A DNA stretch of 64,000 nt from Plantago ovata (lineage: Eukaryota > Streptophyta > Magnoliopsida > Lamiales > Plantaginaceae). Below, piece by piece: positions 9,701-18,729 of this stretch (the stretch's first letter is position 1; each line of letters begins with the position of its first letter). A program made the translations under genes and the position numbers. The DNA is taken from contig CM051456.1 in the NCBI GenBank assembly GCA_028274465.1, positions 101,593,348 through 101,657,347 on the forward strand. Direction: 5' to 3'. The notes beneath the pieces were generated by a model. That model made no database searches. It was not told the DNA's origin and saw only the letters and a list, made by a program, of their open reading frames with translations.

Positions 9701-11889
9701 TGAGCATACTTCACATCTCGGACCCTGAGGTTGTCCGCCGTAATCTCCCTTTGATTACGAGTGTCGCCGCCGGCGGGTCCTCCCGCAATTGTGAGAGTGC
9801 GGATGCTTCCATTTACGGGGCGGTTCTCATAATTGTTGTAATTATGAATGTCGTCGTCTTGAGGGTTTCCTTGGTAAGGGTGCTCACTCCCGCTTTGAGG
9901 AGGTGGGGGCAGTAGTGCCAGGGGTTCCTCCTTCCGGATGTAGTTAACCAATTGACCGTTACGTATCATCCTCTCAATTTCGTTCTTGAGCTCGACACAC
10001 TCGTCTGAGGTGTGCCCTTTCCCCTTGTGAAACTTGCAAAATTTTTCCGAACTCTTTTTCCTTAGGTTTTCCTTAATCGGGGGTGGCCACGAGACGTCTA
10101 GCTTCCTCGAGACTATATAGTTCAAGATGTCGGATCTTGGCCTATTCAAGTCTGTGTAGTTGCTATATCGTCTTGGAGGTGACCTTCTGGGAGGAGACCT
10201 CTTGTCTCTGAAATCATTTCTTGAGTTGCCCTCCTTTATCAACCCAAATTTTTGCTCTTTCCTCTGCTTCCCAGGATTTTGGGGGCGAGGAGGGTACTCC
10301 TTTTCCTTTTCTTTTTCTTTCCCTTTTTCCTTGGGAAGATTGGTTCTCACGGTGACCGTTCTTCGGAATTCCTCAGCTTCGAGGAAGTCCTTGCAAACTT
10401 TGGCAAGTTGTGCTTCATTCTCTACACACGATGCTGAGAGCACATCTTGGAATCTGATGTTGGTAGTGTTACCATACAAATATTCTTTTCTCTCATTGAT
10501 CGAGTGATCTTCGACTTGGAGGGCTGCTTCATGAAAGCGGTTGATGAAGTCCCTCAAGTCTTCGTTGTTTCTCTGGACAATTTCGGCCAAGTATCTCACC
10601 CGTCTCTTGGCGTTCATCACTTTCTCGAAACGCTTAGAGAACTCCTTACAGAGGTCCCTATATGACTTGATGGATCGGTGAGGGAGGCGCGACCACCATT
10701 TCATGGCTTCTCCGGAAAGGTTAGCCGGGAAGAGGAGTGCCTTAGTCCTCGAGTCATGACCGTAGGCATCCATTTTAGTGCCAAATCTTACCAAGTAGTC
10801 CTTCGGACAACTTGTTCCATCATAGCTTTCGAAGGTGGGAAAGCCTCTTTCAATTTTGGCTTGGTGGTTCCTGATCTCATCGCACAAAGGGCTCGGATCT
10901 TGGTCTTGCTCTCTCTCTTGGACGGTTCCTCGAAGAGTTTCTATCTGAGCGTCAAGTGCGGATTTCCTCGCGTTGAGTTCCTCCAGAGTGAGCCTCGTCC
11001 CCGTGATCGGATCGACCAGGGGGGTTACCTCAGCTACTGTTCTCAACGCTTGATTCTCTTCCACTGCTTCTTGTTGGTTTTGAGGAGTTACCTGGTTGGG
11101 GGTAACTTGATTGGGGAGAGCGGGTGGTGTAGCGACCACCTGAACTCTATTTTCTTGTGGCGCCACATTTTGCAATGATGCCCGTATTCTCCTGTCAATC
11201 AGGTCTCTCAAGTCATCCGGGGCACCTTGTGGTCCTAACCGCGATTGGATTCTTGATGGTCCAAGTCGAGATTGGATCGGCCTGGTGTTGGCTCTCGAAT
11301 GTGCTTCATCTTGTGCAACAGGTGCTCTTCCTTGGGATTGACGAGGAGCGACCAGAGTGGCCCGAGGTTGCTCTTGCACCGGGGCTTGTGGTTCTCCTTG
11401 GGCTTGTATCTCGGTATTAACCCTAATAGCCTCATTACCTCCGACATATCCTTGTAAAGTAAGAAGGAATAGACCGTATTGAGCTTCGCCCATCCCGAAA
11501 TCTGATGGTCGGACGACACGTCCATCAGGAAGGGTGAAGGTCAATGCGGCCGGTTGAGGAGGGTTCACTGCCACGGGAGGTTGGTTAATTGCTACCGGTT
11601 GAGGCTGCCCCCTAGACTCGGCGTTGTTTGCGACTCTCAAGGCTCCATAGGCATTTCCCACCGGGACTCCTTGCGGGTTATTTTCCCCCGATCTTTCATT
11701 TTGGGAGCGAGTGACATTAGTAAATGCCCCCTCCGTGTAATCCCGATTCCTTGCAACATTGTTGTTTCTTGGTTCCCTCGGAACACCATCCGTTCCTCCT
11801 CCGCGACCGTTATTAGAGGGACGGCCTCTAGGTCGAGGAGGATTTGCAGGTGGTGCATTAGCAAGACGGTTGCTTCTTCTGGGAGGCAT
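6646..11889 (-). CDS. gag-pol: B Gag-protease-RT-RNase H polyprotein, truncated before integrase
   Basis: A single 1,747-codon frame starts MPPRRSNRLA and carries an AT-hook-like PRPRGRP near residue 20. A Gag core lies around residues 350-480 and a zinc knuckle of the Tat form (C-x2-H-x4-H-x4-C, CKFHKGKGHTSDEC) near residue 625. The protease motif LVDTGCSAN is near residue 780, and RT with YVDDML is near residue 1220. The first RNase H lacks a clear catalytic Asp (LYLYLAATGEAISS), as is usual for Tat. The second RNase H shows VDGSSS, NNEAEYE and FTDSQL. The frame then runs at about plus position 6880 into sequence antisense to the neighbouring gene, so the last RNase H Asp and all of integrase are missing. 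An internal deletion is the simplest cause. The B element is therefore non-autonomous. Confidence 0.93.
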   Translation of the reverse strand: MPPRRSNRLANAPPANPPRPRGRPSNNGRGGGTDGVPREPRNNNVARNRDYTEGAFTNVTRSQNERSGENNPQGVPVGNAYGALRVANNAESRGQPQPVAINQPPVAVNPPQPAALTFTLPDGRVVRPSDFGMGEAQYGLFLLTLQGYVGGNEAIRVNTEIQAQGEPQAPVQEQPRATLVAPRQSQGRAPVAQDEAHSRANTRPIQSRLGPSRIQSRLGPQGAPDDLRDLIDRRIRASLQNVAPQENRVQVVATPPALPNQVTPNQVTPQNQQEAVEENQALRTVAEVTPLVDPITGTRLTLEELNARKSALDAQIETLRGTVQEREQDQDPSPLCDEIRNHQAKIERGFPTFESYDGTSCPKDYLVRFGTKMDAYGHDSRTKALLFPANLSGEAMKWWSRLPHRSIKSYRDLCKEFSKRFEKVMNAKRRVRYLAEIVQRNNEDLRDFINRFHEAALQVEDHSINERKEYLYGNTTNIRFQDVLSASCVENEAQLAKVCKDFLEAEEFRRTVTVRTNLPKEKGKEKEKEKEYPPRPQNPGKQRKEQKFGLIKEGNSRNDFRDKRSPPRRSPPRRYSNYTDLNRPRSDILNYIVSRKLDVSWPPPIKENLRKKSSEKFCKFHKGKGHTSDECVELKNEIERMIRNGQLVNYIRKEEPLALLPPPPQSGSEHPYQGNPQDDDIHNYNNYENRPVNGSIRTLTIAGGPAGGDTRNQREITADNLRVRDVKYAQAARPGTNVISFDDSEIPLKHAGGGNIYDPCVPLVVSLDVQSYKLGRILVDTGCSANLIFTGTLKRMHMNPREGLREVRSALVGFGGQPVMPLGMINLTVSMGSAPRRVTQQVPFVVVDMPFDYFAVLGRPALSQFRAVVSTVHNKLKFPTPLGIGQEVGDIREAWECYTLSAKFTSRVAIGEPNLGQPSEETPLIHNAPYHFYTVRRVKRKSKKPSPSLRRRKAIMKKDKDTLVGAVKELEEYQVIPPVPPSSKKKKFFEENKIEAREALEEIQIVEGSADKVTKIGTEMATEIRMKLIQCLKDNNDIFAWSTEDLKGIDPRVAVHRLNVDPSITHIREKRRDFSAEDNAIIEAEVQRLLKAGHIKEVRYSDWVCNVVLVEKGPGKWRMCNNFTRLNKFCPKDPYPLPRIGQLVDSTAGCALLSFMDAYQGFYQVKMAKDDVPKTAFFANGNVYCFNVMPFGLKNAGATYQRLVNKMFKEELGKTMEVYVDDMLVKSKTEEQHVSYLAKCFSILRKYGMKLNPAKCTFGVKGGKFLGYMVTERGIEANPEKIKAILDLPQPQSINEVQQLVGKSIALSRFISRSAEKNLPFFKVLRKSSHFEWTKECEEAFEKLKEYLLAPPLLSKPVDGEVLYLYLAATGEAISSVLVRIQGNDHLPIYYLSKVLAGAETRYMDIERLSFALVYTARRLKPYFGAHKVVVLTKQPLKQVLGKPENSGRMARWAIELSEYDIDYQAPVAKKAQVIADFLVEYPSKGTSEENSSATKSALMMVEEQSHQNNPMQALEDALKELKAMSQTKRKRHEVFLTEETEEPKGAETVSPKPKELVDHGDVWILHVDGSSSGKNGGIGIYFKSPGGAELEYAVTLSFPVSNNEAEYEAILIALRMAKSLEVKKLHLFTDSQLAEKQISGKFKTKKDSLAEYKSAITEEIQKFESCEIEWKLFENKNKYKMEKTTTVPSILGLQGGSPALTSAAICEFRDRGGRAGISSSNGARFWAFSVVALLSSSFFNCFLIHG

Positions 11890-11956
11890 ATTCCTGAAGT
11901 GTCACGAGGAGGAAAGTGGCTCGACCAGTAGGGCAAGGAATGACCTTTTGTATCGC

Positions 11957-11974
11957 TTCCCACAGACGGCGCCA
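11957..11974 (-). other. B primer binding site
   Basis: The minus strand reads TGGCGCCGTCTGTGGGAA two bases after the 5' LTR. It starts with TGG, the complement of a tRNA CCA end. I do not assign the tRNA with certainty. Confidence 0.8.
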
Positions 11975-11976
11975 AA

Positions 11977-12730
11977 TGTTGAAGGGTAATTCGTGTTTCT
12001 TTCTAAGTTCGCAATGAGTCGCTAGTCTAAGTCATTCTAGTTCTTCTTCTTGTAGTGTTCCCCTAAGGTAGGAAATGTGCCTTCTTGTAGCTTCCTCGTA
12101 CCTGAAATAGACTAGGGGGGGGGAGTTAGTGTCTCTTGCCCGGTCTGTAAGGTATCAGACCGGAGAGGCGACTTTACGAGTAGGGAGTTGTGAGGCTTCC
12201 CTAGTATGAGTAGTGAAAGTGGTGCTCGGGTGACGTAGTTAATGCTTACTGTTGAGGAGTAAATGAGGGCCTTTTATACTTGAGACCCTTCAGCTTCCGG
12301 TCATGTAGGATCACGCCACGTGTACGGCTAGGATTGAGGCCTTCCTCGGCCCAGGCCCATTAAGGAGGTCCGTGGGCCTTGGCCCAAGAGAGCAACCATG
12401 GCTGGTCGCTCTGTGGTCCTCGTGCCTTCCTTGTGCGTGGGTGATGCGAGTAGTGTCCTGCTCAGTTTCTGTCAAGGAGCGTTATCTTGACGTAAGGTCT
12501 CCTCGAGCCCGAGAGATGCTCCTCGAGCCCACTGGCAGCTTTGTCCTCGAGAGGAGCTTATTTTGAGGGTTGTCCTCCCAGTGATGGTCGGACCTTATGT
12601 TGGTCGATCCACACCTTAGTGACATACTTGGGTGTGGTTGTGCCCCTTGAGGGACGGCCTATGATGCTTTGTCGCGCTCTTAGACCGCTCCAGTTCGTAC
12701 ATGCGGACTGGACATATTTCAACCCTAACA
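11977..12730 (-). repeat. B 5' LTR (754 bp)
   Basis: In element sense it begins TGTTAGGGTTG and ends CCCTTCAACA. The TATA box (TATAAAAG on the minus strand) is at 12271-12278. A CACGTG G-box at 12317-12322 lies in the 34 bp that are absent from the other LTR. Confidence 0.95.
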
Positions 12731-12735
12731 GGAAG

Positions 12736-15237
12736 AATAGTCTATAAACAAAGGATCACACAACCTCCTTCCTAGGCATTTAGCAATCTCAAAGCATGGT
12801 GAAGACTTGTTGCCTCTTAGGTACATAATTACTCGGGAAAACAACCATAAGACCCTAACATGCATCATCCTATTATAAAGGCCTTCGTGAACCGCAGTAG
12901 AGAAAACACCACTAAGTGATGTCGAGACTACCTAGCTCAACTAAGTGCAATACATAAATGTGACAAGCCAAACGAGAAAAACCTCAAACAAATTCATAGA
13001 GATGAAGCATACGATTAATGGCATAGCTAGCTGATCTACCCAATAAAAAAGTTCAAAAAATTCGGCAATAAACTCCATATAAAACATGCAAAACTATCCT
13101 AGGATGAATGAAGTGAAATGCAACCTAAAAATCTAAGAAAGCAGTAAACGTGAAAATGCAAATGCAGACGGATAAAGCATGCGAGGTACTATACTCAGCC
13201 TACCAATGTCAAGCTCCAAACTAATAATACTAGATCACTTAAATCCAATCCCCCCTCATGAAATTAACGCTAGTCCCTAGCAGTAAGAAAATGAGGAAAT
13301 AAGATGTGATACTAGATGTTACCCCATGGTTTGGCCTCGGTCGGCTGAGTATGCTGCTTCTGATTTATTGGGCCTCCTTTGTGAGCTTCATAGGTAGTCA
13401 TCAGGTCTTCTGGCAGGTGTAGTAGTTCGATTTATATGCCGAACAGGAGCAACTCCCCTATCAGAGTCATCATTGCCCGTATGGCCTTCATTGTCACTAC
13501 TATCACGCACATCCTCACTAGTAGAGTTGTAGTGGCAGGTTGAATTCTCAAGAGTGGCCGCCGCTGTTATGGAATCCCCTATCCTGAAGCCCTCCAATAG
13601 GATGTGAACTGTTGAAGGGGAAAGGGCAGTGGTATCCGGACCTCCCCCTCCAACGATTTACACCACGAGAAGGTTACAGTAAGCTGCTCGGATACTCAAA
13701 AGTCTTCTACCTTTTTCTCCAATTTTGACCACTTTATCCACTGTTGCTTCGACCAATGTCTATATGATGCTCACTTTAGAGGCACGCAAGGGGCACCCCA
13801 ACAAGGTGTTGGGTACCCATGTCATTACGTTTTGGAACCAAGCTAGCGCTTCGGAACCTTCGAGCAACTTCGGACTCAAGATCGAATCCATCGCGGCAAG
13901 ACTGCTCCGGTGCCTTCCTGTTCACTCGAACTCTGTAGTCCTCGTGATGGAGTGCTTACATAATAGTGGTTTCTGACCCTTCGGTGGTGCATGAATAGGC
14001 ATAGGAGTCCTTACTCCAGGTGTACTCTAGCTCCTCCCCTTGGATAATCCACGACGTTGTTGCCAAACCCCTTGGCTCGAACGTACATCTAGCGAGATCA
14101 CCTTCCTTGGCATGGTTCTTCACAGCAATCATACGGGAATGCTCCCTTCCCTTAGTATGGTACCTACAAACAGCGATTAGCACCTCGTACGACTCAAAAC
14201 AGACTCAAATATATGCTAGTGTAAAAGCGAGACACACAAGTGATAAAATCAACAATGGAACTCCCCAATCCACAATGTCTAGTCTAGCTTCTTCATCATG
14301 CAACATATCAACGTAACCACTACACGCAATACATCACGTCATGCTCTTACTAGACAACCAATGACTTTGATAACAAGGTTTCAATTCATACCATAGCAGC
14401 GCAAAAAATTCAACAGCATAAATCCTCATTCTCAACTAATAAGCATTCTATCGTCAAATCCACCAACATTACACCAATAAACATATCCATATGCTATAAA
14501 TCAAAGATAAAGACATAATGCATAACAAGATATATCATCTAATAGAAAAATACCCAAATCAACAATTTAAGCAAAATTGAGCATGCAATTGATCATAAAT
14601 AACATGTCTAATCATATAAACAACATACCCATGCATCAAACAAGCATAATTGAAGCTCAAATTAGAAAACTCCCAAATTCGAAAATTAGGGTTCTTAAAG
14701 ATGATACCTCAGATCTGCAAATCTAACGAATTAGGATGAAATCTGTTCGGTTAGGATGATAGATCATGTAATAGGCTTCGAATTAAGCTAAAGAACACTC
14801 AATTTGGTCAAGAAACGAAGAAGTTATGAAGATTTAGAAGCAAAATCGCACTTTTCGGGTTTTTTGGGAGTATGGGTGAAGAAGAATGAAGAAAATAAGG
14901 TTTTGGGGTTGAAATCCGCGTTTTTTAAGATCTGAGACTGTGGGCGGTTCGCCCCACCACGGGGCGGTTCGCCCCGTGCTCCCCAATGCGGGGAGTCGGG
15001 TCCCGATGTCAGAAAATGCGGTTTAAATCCCGAAACTAATTTTTTCAAAAAACCACTCGAAAAATCTCACTCAAACAAAAGCATATACGACACACACATG
15101 AACAAATTCTCATATGAGAAGCAAATAGTTCAAGAATGAATGCATGCAGAAAAGTAGTAAAGAAAGCGATAAAAATTCCGGGTTGCCTCCCGGATAGCGT
15201 CATTGTTTAAAGCCTTTGACTCGACTCCTGTCTGCGC
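12736..15237 (-). other. A1 noncoding region between gag and the B insertion
   Basis: This matches A2 22412-25838 in part and contains no recognised gene. Within it, 13370-13900 is strongly diverged from A2 while the flanks are nearly identical. Two GC-rich hairpins lie at 14941-14975 (GGGGCGGTTCGCCCC at 14961-14975). A minus-strand frame near 13956-14183 is the broken equivalent of the A2 frame at 24373-24780 and ends at a TAA that A2 lacks. The remainder is AT-rich. Confidence 0.75.
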
Positions 15238-17310
15238 CTATCTCCTCTTTTTGCGGGTACTAGACTTCCCCTTCATTGATCTCCTCTCCATGCCACGAAC
15301 CTGTGAATAAGAAAGAATATAGGCTGCAAGACCACAATAGTGAGTAGTAATATCAGGCGGTTCTGGTGGATCAGGTATGGCTTGCAATACGTGTTGTTTG
15401 CCATCCACCTCGATGGTGCAAGTTCTTTGGTAGATGTCCATTACGGAGCGTAGCTTGGTCAAGAATGTTTGCCCTAAGAGTATGACATCCCCCGTCCCAG
15501 GTGCAGATGCCAGCATAACTACGAAATTGGTGTATATTGATGCTTCACCAATCTTGACCAACACATTTTTCACAACGCCCTCGGGTCTCATAAAGGATCC
15601 ATCCGCCAATAGTACAATAGCCCTTTGCTCAGATAGTTTTCCGATGTTACTCTTTTGAAACACATTCAAAGGAATTATGTTTGAGTAGGATCCCGTATCT
15701 AGTGTGGCACGAACATCTTCAAGCTCACCAATCCCTACCTTAACATCGAAACTTTTAGGGAGTGGTTCGGGATCCTCTTGCTCCTCATCGCTTGTGTCGG
15801 AACCTAGGCCCTTCTCTTCTTCCTCAGCCTGTAGAAGTTCTTCCTTTATGCAACCCTTGCACCTAACAACCTTCCTGATGGTGATTTCGTCAGGTACATC
15901 ATCAGCTAATGTAATGGCATTTGACTTCACCGTGCTGCTAGGTAGTTTCCGGTCGATCAACTCTTGGATCTTTTGATGGGCAAGCCTAGTGCTTTCTTCC
16001 AACTTATCAAGCCTTGCCCTAGTCTTCTCAGAATCTTCCTCATAACGTTTGAGAAAACTTTGTGTGTGATCAACCATCTTTTGCAAGTTCTCCATCAGTT
16101 GAGCCGTCTTCGACTTCGGTGGCTCTTTCGGAGCGGGGTTTTCGCAGTGATCATTACCATAGTTCAGCCTACTACGGTCTTGGTTAGGTCCATAAGTTTG
16201 GTTAGCCGGTGCATATCCTTGATTGTTACGGTATCCTCTTCTCCAAAATCCACCTCGAGGATTCCTACCGTCTTGTCCGTAGCTAACTTCTTGAGTACCA
16301 AACTCCGTAGCACAGGCTTCTTCTTCTCCTCCTCGAGCCCAGTTGCCATCATCGTATGCCAGCTCTGATCTACACATATGAGCCCCATGCCCATAGTTCT
16401 TGCATATTCGGCATACTTCATTCGAAACAGTTGTTCCGGTGGCGCTCTTGAGGACTTGCTTCAATTCGTTGGTAAAGCACTCGAATTTATCCCCATTCCC
16501 CCTGTACATAGGGGCTTCTTGAGTCGGTGGAGTTTCAGGTCCACGTCTCCTAACCATTGCTCTTGGGTCCTTGAACTGCGAACCCTTAGCAAGCCTTTCG
16601 AAAACAGCTCAGACGGTTTCTGCGGTTTCCTCCCAAATATTGCCTCGACATTGGAAATCCACCACTTGTTGGTTCTCGAAGGTTAGTCCATTGTAGAAGT
16701 GTTGGACTAAGTCGGTAAGTTCAAAACCATGGAGACGGCACTTGTTCGTGAGATCTTGGAACCTCTCGAACGCGGTGTAGATGGTCTCATCATAGTCCTG
16801 CTTGAATCCAGTGATCTGCGCCTTAAGCGCGGTAGTCAGAGTGTGTGGGAAGTATTTCTCCATGAAAGCTGAAAAAACCTTTTCCCAAGTGTCCAGCGAG
16901 CCGGCTGGTAGAGAACTCAGCCATGACTTGGCTCTGTCGCCAAGTCCCATAGCAAAAACCTTCATCCTCAACTCATCCGTTGTTATGTCAGCTCCGGGTC
17001 GTGGGAGTTGGTTGACGAGATCATCGATATCATTCAAGTACCCCATCACATCTTCCCTTGATAAGCCATAGAACCTCGGAAGTTGTTGGAGTGCGTGGTT
17101 CTTGATCTCCAGATCTCGGGTTGCAGGCGAAAGAACAATCGCCGGTCCCCTCATATGATCCTTGGTGGGTTGTACCCATGCCTTCAGTGGTCTAGCTTCT
17201 GCCATTCCGTCGATTTCCTTGAAAAGGAGTCGCGTTCTTTGGTGGTAGACTCTATCGATCTCAGCAATTGAATCAGCAAGCGGTATTCCTGCAGAACGTG
17301 TATGCGGCAT
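15238..17310 (-). pseudogene. gag: A1 Gag-protease, one nonsense mutation
   Basis: The frame has the same length as the intact A2 copy (ATG at 17310) but is split by a TGA at 16609-16611 where A2 has Trp (TGG), a single transition. It keeps the Gag core (MGLGDRAKSWLSSLPAGS), a zinc knuckle of C-x2-C-x4-H-x4-C form (CRICKNYGHGAHMC), a heptad-rich segment, and the protease signature LDTGSYSNIIP. No RT follows. The product would form particles and process itself but could not copy or integrate DNA. Identity to A2 is very high by eye. Confidence 0.9.
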
Positions 17311-17458
17311 ACACAATTTGTGACAGACTAGGAAAGGTGATTAGAAATAGACTAGGAAAGCAATATTAGAGAGAGATTAAAAAGAAAAACTAAATCTAAT
17401 AGAATTAGGAATCTAAAGCTGTAAATAAAAACAAATTAAACAGAAAAAAGGAGTATAG

Positions 17459-17476
17459 TCCCCGGCAACGGCGCCA
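17459..17476 (-). other. A1 primer binding site (tRNA-Asp type)
   Basis: The minus strand reads TGGCGCCGTTGCCGGGGA, which pairs with the 3' end of plant tRNA-Asp as I recall it. It lies three bases from the LTR and is the usual primer site type for Athila-like elements. Confidence 0.85.
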
Positions 17477-17479
17477 ATT

Positions 17480-18729
17480 TGATGAACGGAGATTTGTCAG
17501 GTCTCGATTCAGCAAATAATATTTGTTATTTAGCCAAAGGCAATCCACAACTACAACGAAAACCGTAGTGTAGAAGTAGAATGACTCGAGTGTCGTTCTC
17601 TCAGGACTATACTAGCTTTATCAAATCTAATTAAGAATATAAAACAACAAATAGAAAGCAATAGGGGTTTTCAAGCAGATAATGGAGATTGGTGATATTA
17701 TGGTCCTTCTTAACATAATGGGTCGATAATCATGCATAAATTCCTCGGTCTTGCATAGAGATCTTTGAATCAATCTTGTGTCCTGTTGCAAGTATTAAGC
17801 ACTACGAAGATAATTTGGTCTGACTAGTCAACAACGATTGTCCTAATGTGTTCCGTAATTATTCAACACTACGAAGATAATTGGTGTCATGGTCGACTAG
17901 TGTCCATGCGTGCATAATAATCAATACAACATACGAGAATTTTGGTTGCAACTGATCAACGAAATAAAGCAATGACACGGAGTATAATGCGCGATATAGC
18001 CATTAGCATGATTATCTTCCCTCGCTAAGAATTCACATACTACCACCAATGATAAGTTTAGCTACTCATAATAGGCATGCAATCAATAGCAATCATAGAA
18101 GAAAACATATTGAAAGAAGAATAAAATAAGTAGATAAAAACTGTAAGATACAAAGTTACCGAAGGTTGTCAATCTCCGGATGTTTGCGATCCTACGCGCT
18201 CCAATCTGCTATGAAAAAGTATCCCCTAAGCTACGGAACTCCCAGGACAGGCCCCGGGAAGTTCCTACCTAAAACTATAGAGAGAGGTGAGAAAGTAGGC
18301 TTGGAAAGATATGATTTTCGGAGAGAAAACTGAGCACTATATATAGGCCCCGAAATATCACGGGGCGGTTCGCCCCCCAGTATTTTGCGGAATTTCTGTG
18401 TTTTTCAACGCGGATTTGGATTTCTTCACCTTTTCGGACTCGGTTTATGACTTCTAGTAGCCTTCTAACCTCCAGATTCGGCCCCTAGACTCCAAATCCT
18501 ATCCAGAAACCTTCAGATACTCCAAATAGGCTTCTGGAACACCAATTCCTTGTAGACTTCAATATAATTGCCCCGAAATCTCCGAATTTCAACCAAAACC
18601 TGTAAAATAAAATCTAAAGGGAAACGTGACACTATTCTAAAATGTACTAAAATATAGCAAAATTATCATAGAGGATAGCTAAATTAGGTGAAAAAGACTC
18701 GAATGAAAGTGTAAAATACACATTCATCA
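17480..18729 (-). repeat. A1 5' LTR (1,250 bp)
   Basis: It runs from TGATGAACGG to TTCATCA on the plus strand. The TATA box (TATATATA) is at 18338-18345. The GC hairpin GGGGCGGTTCGCCCC at 18362-18376 sits just upstream of it in element sense. It aligns along its length with the A2 and A3 LTRs. Confidence 0.93.

Larger units (their letters stand above)
1014..12730 (-). mobile_element. Element B: young Tat-type Ty3/Gypsy retrotransposon with truncated pol and an intact antisense gene
   Basis: B is flanked by the direct repeat GGAAG at 1009-1013 and 12731-12735. Removing it and one repeat restores the sequence seen uninterrupted in A2 at 23309-23330. Read right to left it has a 5' LTR (11977-12730), PBS (11957-11974), a gag-pol frame (11889-6646), an oppositely transcribed spliced gene (3485-6789), a tandem repeat array (1985-2250), a PPT (1734-1751) and a 3' LTR (1014-1733). 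The two LTRs differ by about three substitutions plus one 34-bp deletion. It lacks integrase, so it must have moved using enzymes supplied in trans, or lost integrase at or after insertion. Confidence 0.95.
1..18729 (-). mobile_element. Element A1: gag-only Ty3/Gypsy (Athila-related) retrotransposon, interrupted by element B
   Basis: The element reads right to left: 5' LTR 17480-18729, PBS 17459-17476, a gag frame with one stop at 15238-17310, a long noncoding 3' region, a PPT at 96-113, and the end of the 3' LTR at 1-95. Element B (1014-12730) interrupts the 3' noncoding region. Nothing resembling RT, RNase H or integrase is present. The 95 visible bases of the 3' LTR are identical to the matching end of the 5' LTR. 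The right flank begins CAACA (18730-18734), so the same five bases are expected beyond the left edge, next to the start of the 3' LTR. It sits inside the SIRE-like element S. Confidence 0.9.

Noticed and set aside
17459..17476. tRNA-Asp gene fragment
   Set aside because: The match is only the 18-nt primer binding site beside an LTR, with no cloverleaf around it; the same holds at 28060, 39622 and 41527.
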